DNA of 64,000 nucleotides from Usnea hakonensis. Its lineage: Eukaryota; Ascomycota; Lecanoromycetes; Lecanorales; Parmeliaceae. Position numbers and translations under genes: made by a program. Each line of letters starts with the position of its first letter. The stretch's first letter is position 1. Below, in pieces: positions 57,459-64,000 of this stretch. Under the pieces are notes generated by a model. It searched no databases. It saw nothing but the letters and a program-made list of their open reading frames with translations, and had not been told where the DNA came from. Location: contig BLJB01000122.1 of NCBI GenBank assembly GCA_013423325.1, positions 30,327-94,326 on the forward strand, given 5' to 3'.

Positions 57459-59566
57459 ATGTCTGCAGCGCAGCTCCTGAATCCCAAGGCGGAATCACGG
57501 GTAAGCCACCCCCGCAGTACTTAACCGATATGCTTGCTAAGTTGTATTCAGAGACGTGGTGAAGCTCTGAAAGTCAACATTTCTGCTGGAGAAGGCTTGC
57601 AAGATGTTCTCAAATCGAATCTGGGTCCTACAGGGACTATTAAAATGTTTGTGTACCCTTACACCTTCTGGGGAAAAAAAAAACTAAAAGCTCTGAGGCT
57701 GGTTGACGGAGCTGGAGCAGTATGTATTTACCGAGATGGAAACTCCAGAAATTCTGGCTCACGTGTTTGCAGATCAAATTGACAAAGGATGGAAACGTAC
57801 TGTTAAGAGAAATGGTATTCCCTTTCTTGATCGAGCTGTTCCGAGTACGGCTAAGAACTGATTAGCAAATACAAAATCCAACAGCAGTACGTATGCTTCT
57901 CTCGGTCTACGATTGAAATCAAACTTATTCGCCAAGGTGATGATAGCAAGAGCTGCTACTGCTCAGGATGACATTACAGGAGACGGCACAACCTCGGTGG
58001 TTCTGATGGTGGGAGAGCTACTCAAACAGGCAGACAGGCACATAACCGAAGGCCTACATCCCCGAATAATTACAGACGGTTACGAGATCGCGAAAACGGA
58101 AACTTTGAAGGTGTGTGGTATGGTCTTTGCAAGAGGATTGTGGCTGAATCTAGACGATGCTGCAGTTCCTTGACACATTCAAATTGCAAAAAGAAGTTGA
58201 TCGAGAGCTTCTTCTCTCCGTTGCACGGACCTCGCTCGCCACTAAACTGAACGGTGCACTTGCTGAAAAGCTGACTCCTGCAATCGTAGACGCCGTCTTG
58301 TCTATATACCATCCGCCGGCAAAACCAGATCTGTTCATGATTGAGATCATGAAGATGCAGCATCGCACAGCTTCAGATACATCTCTCATACGCGGGCTAG
58401 CACTCGATCATGGAGCGCGACATCCAGATATGCCCAAGCGCGTGGAAAATGCATTCATCTTGACATTGAACGTTAGCTTAGAGTACGAGAAGTCTGAAGT
58501 AAATTCAGGCTTCTACTATTCAAGCGCAGACCAGCGCGAGAAGCTCGTCGAAAGCGAGAGGAGATTCGTCGACGATAAACTCAGAAAGATCGTTGAACTT
58601 AAGAAAGAAGTTTGCGGCAATGACCCGAAAAAGGGGTTTGTCATTATCAATCAAAAGGGAATCGATCCGTTGAGTCTCGATGTCCTGGTCAAGAATGGCA
58701 TCTTCGCACTTCGGAGGGCGAAGCGGAGGAACATGGAAAGGCTGCAGCTTGTTTGCGGTGGTATTGCTCAAAACAGTGTAGATGATTTGACCCCAGACGT
58801 CCTTGGATGGGCTGGACTCGTGTATGAGCATCAGTTGGGGGAAGAGAAGTACACTTTCATTGTGAGTGAACAACGCTTTGCTTGTGCGCCCAACCAGAAC
58901 ACTTGCCAATCAATCAACAGGAGGATGTGAAAGACCCCAAGTCGGTCACGCTTCTTATCAAAGGACCCAACACCCACACCATTATGCAGATTACTGATGC
59001 GGTTCGCGACGGATTGCGAAGCGTTTACAACATGATTGTTGATAAGAGTGTTGTGCCTGGTGCAGGAGCCTTTCAGATAGCTTGTGCTGCACACCTCTCA
59101 GGCGAAGCTTTTAAGAGGCAGGTTAGAGGAAAAGCGAAATACGGGGTCGCAGCATTTGCAGATGCTCTTTTGGTGATACCCAAGACCCTTGCCGCAAATT
59201 CAGGTCATGACATCCAAGACTGCCGTAAGCTCAGGAACCCCACATAAGGGATACCTGGCGTTGCTGATTATGATTAACAGTGGCTGCCCTGCAGGACGAG
59301 CAAGCGGAGGGCAACATCGTTGGCCTTAGTTTGATAACAGGGGAGCCAATGGATCCGATTCAAGAAGGGGTTTACGATTCGTTCCGTGTTTTAAGGAACT
59401 GTATTGCATCGAGTTCAGGCATAGCTTCCAACCTCCTTTTGTGTGATGAGCTACTGAAAGCAAGGCAGATGGTGGGTCAAGATGTGATAGATCGTTAAGG
59501 ATAGAAGCTAACCGCACATAGGGGCGTCAACAAGGTCCTGGGCCCGGAGAGGGCGGCGAGAGCTAG
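57459..59566 (+). CDS. CCT6: chaperonin TRiC/CCT subunit zeta
   Basis: Subunit of the eight-member cytosolic chaperonin that folds actin and tubulin. Ten exons: 57459-57500, 57552-57646, 57698-57719, 57773-57814, 57866-57886, 57937-58110, 58166-58861, 58921-59224, 59281-59471 and 59522-59566 (543 aa). Group-II chaperonin motifs are clear: [60 protein letters not shown] (ATPase P-loop GDGTT), [13 protein letters not shown] and [31 protein letters not shown] and [20 protein letters not shown] follow; the end is [14 protein letters not shown]. The first half is cut into small exons (21-95 nt). Zeta identity rests on the [20 protein letters not shown] region. Confidence 0.96.
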
Positions 59567-60282
59567 CAAATGAGTGACTCGAGCGGTTTTAGGGGGAAGC
59601 AGCTGTACATTTCGCATCTATAGTGCTATCTGGCATTATGCAAAGTATCAGCGTCTGCATCCTAAACAAACCCGCGGTCTCCCTCTGGCGAAACGAAGCA
59701 AATTATATAGGTCAGCAGCGATCAATCAAGATACCCCGTATGAAACTTGGAATAATGCAGTATGGTTATTGTTTCAAGTACCCTTGATAGAGAACCATAA
59801 TTTGGGGTCGGTGGCTCTGCTGTGAAGTACTTCTCTAAGGTACTTACTTATGCTGATGAGAAGCATCTGTTGAAGATGGTAAGGCGAAAGAAAGAGCTGC
59901 ATTGGGATTTGAGGCTAAATGGTAGCCAAGCCCTTTCCGCTCCCAAAACGATACGATACGAGTACGAGGTAGGTAAGTATCAGGTACCTGCGGCGCTGAA
60001 ATAAAGTAAGTAGCCCCTCAAAGCAAGGTACTAGTAATATACCTTACTTAAATGTTGAAACTTTGAAAAAGGAGAGCTACACACACAGAGCACCACTTTG
60101 ACTCTTCAATCACGCAATTATTTAGCAACATTGGATTCAATATTCGCAATACTATCTTCGTAGTAAGTCTGGGTGCTGTCAATGGAATTCTCCCAGCTCT
60201 ACCTGAAGGAATAACGCTCCGCGTTGGCGACTTTGGGCGCGTCAGAAATTAGGCGACACGAGACCACCCCCCCGCCGTCAGT
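59567..60282. other. intergenic CCT6-GH47
   Basis: Contains TACCTTACTT/AAGGTACT motifs (59830-60050). No supported gene; ORFs here carry no family features. Confidence 0.5.
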
Positions 60283-63200
60283 ATGTTTAGGATGCGCCGA
60301 TATAGAATTTTCCTGGTTTTCGCTGTCATTGCTCTCGGTGCACTGTACCACTTTTCGACTTTAGGTGGTCTTGGGAGCGCGGGTGCTGCCAGCGTCGAAG
60401 GACTCAAGAATTTTGGTCAAAAAGTTGAATCATCTTCCTCCCCACCAGCTTCGAAACCAGAGCATCATCCAGACGGTGAAGACTTTTCGGCTGCCAAAGA
60501 TATCAATGCGCCGATAGCTGTGCCTAGTCTCGCAGACTCCGGAAGCACAAAGCCGTCCCCTGCAGCAGCACATGAGCCGGAGTCCCGAGCTACACCAGCT
60601 TCCCCCAGCAAACCAGCTTCTGGATATGGCGCTTCACCTGTCGAGAAAAAGCCCTTATCGGCCGGCAGATCTGCCCCAGCAGCTACATCTACACCCGCCA
60701 ACAAAACAACAAAAGTGGAGACTAACCCAGCAGGATTCGTTGCCAAACCAGAGAGTGGGCAAAGTAGAATGGAGACAGCTGCGGAGAAAGGCATCTCCAA
60801 GATTCACTGGAGCCAGCAACCAGAGCATTTCCCCGTACCAACCGATGACATTATACAGCTACCTACTGGGAGGCCGAAAGCAATTCCACAGATCCAACAT
60901 GAATTCTCGGCCGAGTCTGCAAGTGATAAGGCAGCTCGAGAAGATAAGAGGAGAATCATCAAAAAGGCTTTTTCGTTCTCTTGGGACGGATACAGATCGA
61001 AGGCATGGATGCAAGACGAGTTGTCCCCAATATCCGGCAAGCATCGCAATCCATTCTGCGGATGGGGCGCAACATTAGTTGACTCTTTGGACACGTTGTG
61101 GATGATGGATTTGAAAGATGATTTTGAGGAAGCTGTAAACGCCGTCAAGGAGATAGATTTCACTACGAGTGCGAGAAACGATATACCGTTGTTCGAGACA
61201 GTTATTCGATACCTTGGGGGGCTTGTTGGCGCGTATGACATAAGTGGGGGCACATATAAAGTACTCCTAGATAAAGCCGTTGAGTTGGCGGATATCCTCA
61301 TGGGTGCCTTTGACACACCAAACCGCATGCCTATGACCTTCTACATGTGGAAGCCGTGAGTCTCCTAACGATTTACAGCAACTCATATTCGCTGACAGTC
61401 TCAAAGTACCTTTGCCTCCCAGCCTCACCGAGCAAAGACGAGAGTCGTTCTCGCGGAACTAGGGTCTCTGTCTGTCGAATTCACCAGGCTTGCACAAATC
61501 ACAAAAGAGGCAAGGTACTATGATGCGATTGCGCGAATCACGAATGAATTTGAGATTTGGCAGAATAGTACCAGAATGCCTGGTCTATGGCCCTTGAAAG
61601 TCGATGCCTCAGGATGCAAGAAACCCGAGCAGGCTCCACAAACAAAATATGACCACCCGACAAGGACTGGACCTACTAATTCGAAACCGCTGCTCATTCC
61701 CAACGATAAGGCTGCAGCCGCAGATCTTCCAAGTCTCCAAAGTGAAGGCCCCTCGAGGAGAGTCAAAGCTGAGGAGGATCTTCAATCCAAGAGTGAAGGT
61801 GGTCTTGTGGACGCAGTGGATGAGGTGAGGAAAGCGAGCTCAGATAGTCCAACAGAGTCCAACAGTGCCTTTTCGGCCAAAGCTTCTACTGGTGGGGCTG
61901 GAGCAGCCAAGCATATCGACCACGAAGCGCTTGGTACCGTTCCAAAGTCTTCTACCGTAGGTGCTCTGGTAAAGAGAGAAGTCTCCACCAACCCTACTTC
62001 AAATCCCCCAGAGTGTGAGGCGCAAGGGCTTGCATCACCGCCGTACACTTCGAGCGAAGAATTCGGAATTGGTGGTCAGGCTGATTCGACCTATGAGTAT
62101 TTGCCAAAGGAGTATTTACTTCTTGGGGGCTTGGAAGAGAAGTATCGAGCTATGTATGAGATGGCTGCGGAAAGCACGATTGAAAATCTTTTGTTCCGCC
62201 CTATGATACCTGACGAGAAAAGACATCTTTTGCATGTAGGTCTAGCCAAGATAGCAGAAAGGAAGGACCCTGCCGAAGATAAAGTCGACCTAAAGCCAGA
62301 GGGAACACATCTTGGCTGTTTTGCTGGGGCTATGTTTGCCATTGGTGCTAAGGCTTTCGACCGCAAGGACGATATGGACATCGCTTGGAAGCTTACTGAC
62401 GGATGTGTGTGGGCCTATGAGGCAACGAACACAGGCATCATGCCCGAAACCTATTTGGCTATTCCGTGCGCGGATGCGGACAATTGTGCATGGAATGAAA
62501 CATTATGGTACCGAGCTCTCGATCCGTTCGGTGATTCGCGAGAAAAAAGCCGCCTCTCAAGGCAGCAAGCGATACTAGACTCCAAGGAAAAATCGCCCCT
62601 CGAAAGGCCTCTGGAAAACGGAGCCAAGACATTTCAAGCTGAAGTCACTAGAGCGTCGACCATTCCGGGAGGGGTCAGTGACAGCGCTGATCCAGAAGGG
62701 CCGAACATTGAGAGAAACGGTCCAGAATTGACTCGTGGTGTTGTTGCCGGTTCGAAAGCAGACGAGAATGCGAAGCCGAAAAATTCGTTCTTGAAAGAAA
62801 AGGCCGATGAGCTTGAGCCCAAGGCGGACGGAGCTGCCGTCTCTTCTGAGAGACTTGACAAGAGGCAGCTTGAAGACCTTGACGGAGAAGCTCAAAATGC
62901 TCGTACTGCAAGGGAACCTGTAACATCAGCCACAGCGATCCCCCAAGAACCGAAGGATACAGCCACAGAATCGATTACCAAGCTCGTGGTTGAAAAGTCC
63001 TCTGCGAAAGACATCTTGGAAAAGTCAGAGGCGGCTACATCCGATATTAAGGGCAAAAGCAAAGTTCTAAAACACTCAAACGGTACAGCAAAAGCTACAG
63101 CTTACACGCCACCGCCAATTCCTACACGCGAGGAGTTTGTGAATGCTAGGATTAAAGACGAGAGATTACCAACAGGGATGACGAAGATCATTGGCGGCAG

Positions 63201-63627
63201 GTATCTCCTTCGGTAAGCTACTTTCCTCACCGTTAGCACGAAATGTATATGCTCATAGCCACAGACCCGAGGCGATTGAATCCGTTTTCGTATTGTACCG
63301 CACAACTGGCGACGAATATTGGCGCGAAAAGGGTTGGGAGATGTTCAAAGCTATCGAGAAACACACCATTGCGACCTATGGCGCGTCTGCGATATCCGAT
63401 GTCACGAGTGAGAAGCCAGTGGCCTTGGATGAGATGGAGAGCTTCTGGCTGGCGGAGACGCTAAAGTACTTCTATCTCTTATTCAGTGAGCCTGATTTGG
63501 TCAGTCTGGATGAGTACGTTTTGTGAGTACTGATCTTGTCATCTCCTACTTGATGAAAGCTGATCTCTTGGACAGGAATACGGAAGCGCATCCATTCAGG
63601 AGGCCGGCGTGGAAAGGCCACATATAA
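60283..63627 (+). CDS. class I alpha-1,2-mannosidase (GH47) with two long insertions
   Basis: Type II membrane glycosidase of the ER/Golgi N-glycan trimming pathway. Exons 60283-61355, 61407-63212, 63265-63522 and 63576-63627 (1,062 aa, about twice a minimal GH47 enzyme). A short basic N-terminus and one helix ([16 protein letters not shown]) are followed by a ~150-residue Ser/Pro/Ala stem. GH47 core: [60 protein letters not shown]. The core is interrupted at ~aa 450-590 and again at ~aa 770-940 by disordered, charged segments. It resumes with [34 protein letters not shown] and [14 protein letters not shown], then [20 protein letters not shown] and [13 protein letters not shown] (Thr of the calcium site). 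Catalytic acids appear retained. The ATG at 60283 precedes a normal signal anchor. Confidence 0.93.
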
Positions 63628-64000
63628 TATGAATACTTCATGAACGGGCTCAAGGACTTTTGGCATAAGCAAGCTATGCATTTGACGGCGTATGATTCTG
63701 GTTTTGGCAAAGGAGATTTTTGCGGCGGCGTCGAGGTTGTCATTCCTGATAGCTTCTACACTAAGTAGATATGCGTATCTGTACTTTTAGTCTTATTGAT
63801 TAACGATGAAAATTGGAGGGAAAGGAGCTGTACGGAATAGAATGGACTGTACGAGTACTTTTGTACCTTACATTAGTTCGTAATGACTTTTCGTACGCCT
63901 GCCGCGCTTGTGAAACTGGTGATAGCAAAGCAACTTTATCGGTTGCTTTTAAACCTCAGCCAACGCTAGTGTATAATACCGAAACGTGCGCAGCCACATA
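63628..64000. other. intergenic, downstream of GH47
   Basis: 3' flank of the mannosidase gene up to the right edge. No supported gene. Confidence 0.5.

Overview
The window is nuclear DNA of a filamentous ascomycete (Pezizomycotina; a leotiomycete-like fungus is my guess, not proven). The reasons are short spliceosomal introns (mostly 43-70 nt) with CTAAC/CTGAC-like branch sites, high gene density on both strands, and a conserved fungal gene set. I see no transposase, reverse transcriptase, CRISPR array or bacterial operon. Exon-intron models were built by eye: each junction was chosen so that the reading frame and the family motifs continue. The exon lengths of every complete model add up to whole codons.

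Layout. 0-18 kb is dominated by cell-wall and membrane genes: a SprT-like protease cut by the left edge (-), a GPI-anchored GH72 beta-1,3-glucanosyltransferase (-) head to head with FKS1, the 1,3-beta-glucan synthase (+), then LCB1 of serine palmitoyltransferase (+) and a secreted GH17 glucanase-like protein (+). 18-31 kb holds RBA50/RPAP1 (-), a single-pass membrane protein with a duplicated Cys-rich ectodomain (+), a poly-C tract with an N gap, HPC2 of the HIR complex (+), a doubtful small secreted protein (-) and a conserved unknown protein (-). 31-41 kb holds an unknown gene (+), RSA3 (+), a tRNA-like remnant, TGS1 (+), AUR1 (-) and an Ace2/Swi5-type zinc-finger factor (-).

41-64 kb is mainly information processing and proteostasis: ubiquitin-S27a (+), TMA16 (-), EXO1 (+), a tRNA-Ser gene, an ER DnaJ/TPR co-chaperone (-), a coiled-coil unknown (+), RSC1 (-), OTU1 (+), NOP56 (-), CCT6 (+) and a GH47 mannosidase with two large insertions (+). 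Several genes share a theme. Glucan is made by FKS1, remodelled by GH72 and probably trimmed by GH17. Sphingolipid synthesis is started by LCB1 and continued by AUR1. Ribosome and snoRNP biogenesis is represented by RSA3, TMA16, NOP56, S27a and TGS1.

The most unusual object is the tRNA-Ser(UGA) gene at 45817-45987. Besides a normal anticodon-loop intron it carries a 60-nt insertion inside the T-stem. The insertion looks like a spliceosomal intron (GTGAGT ... CTAAC ... AAG), and removing it restores a perfect T-arm.
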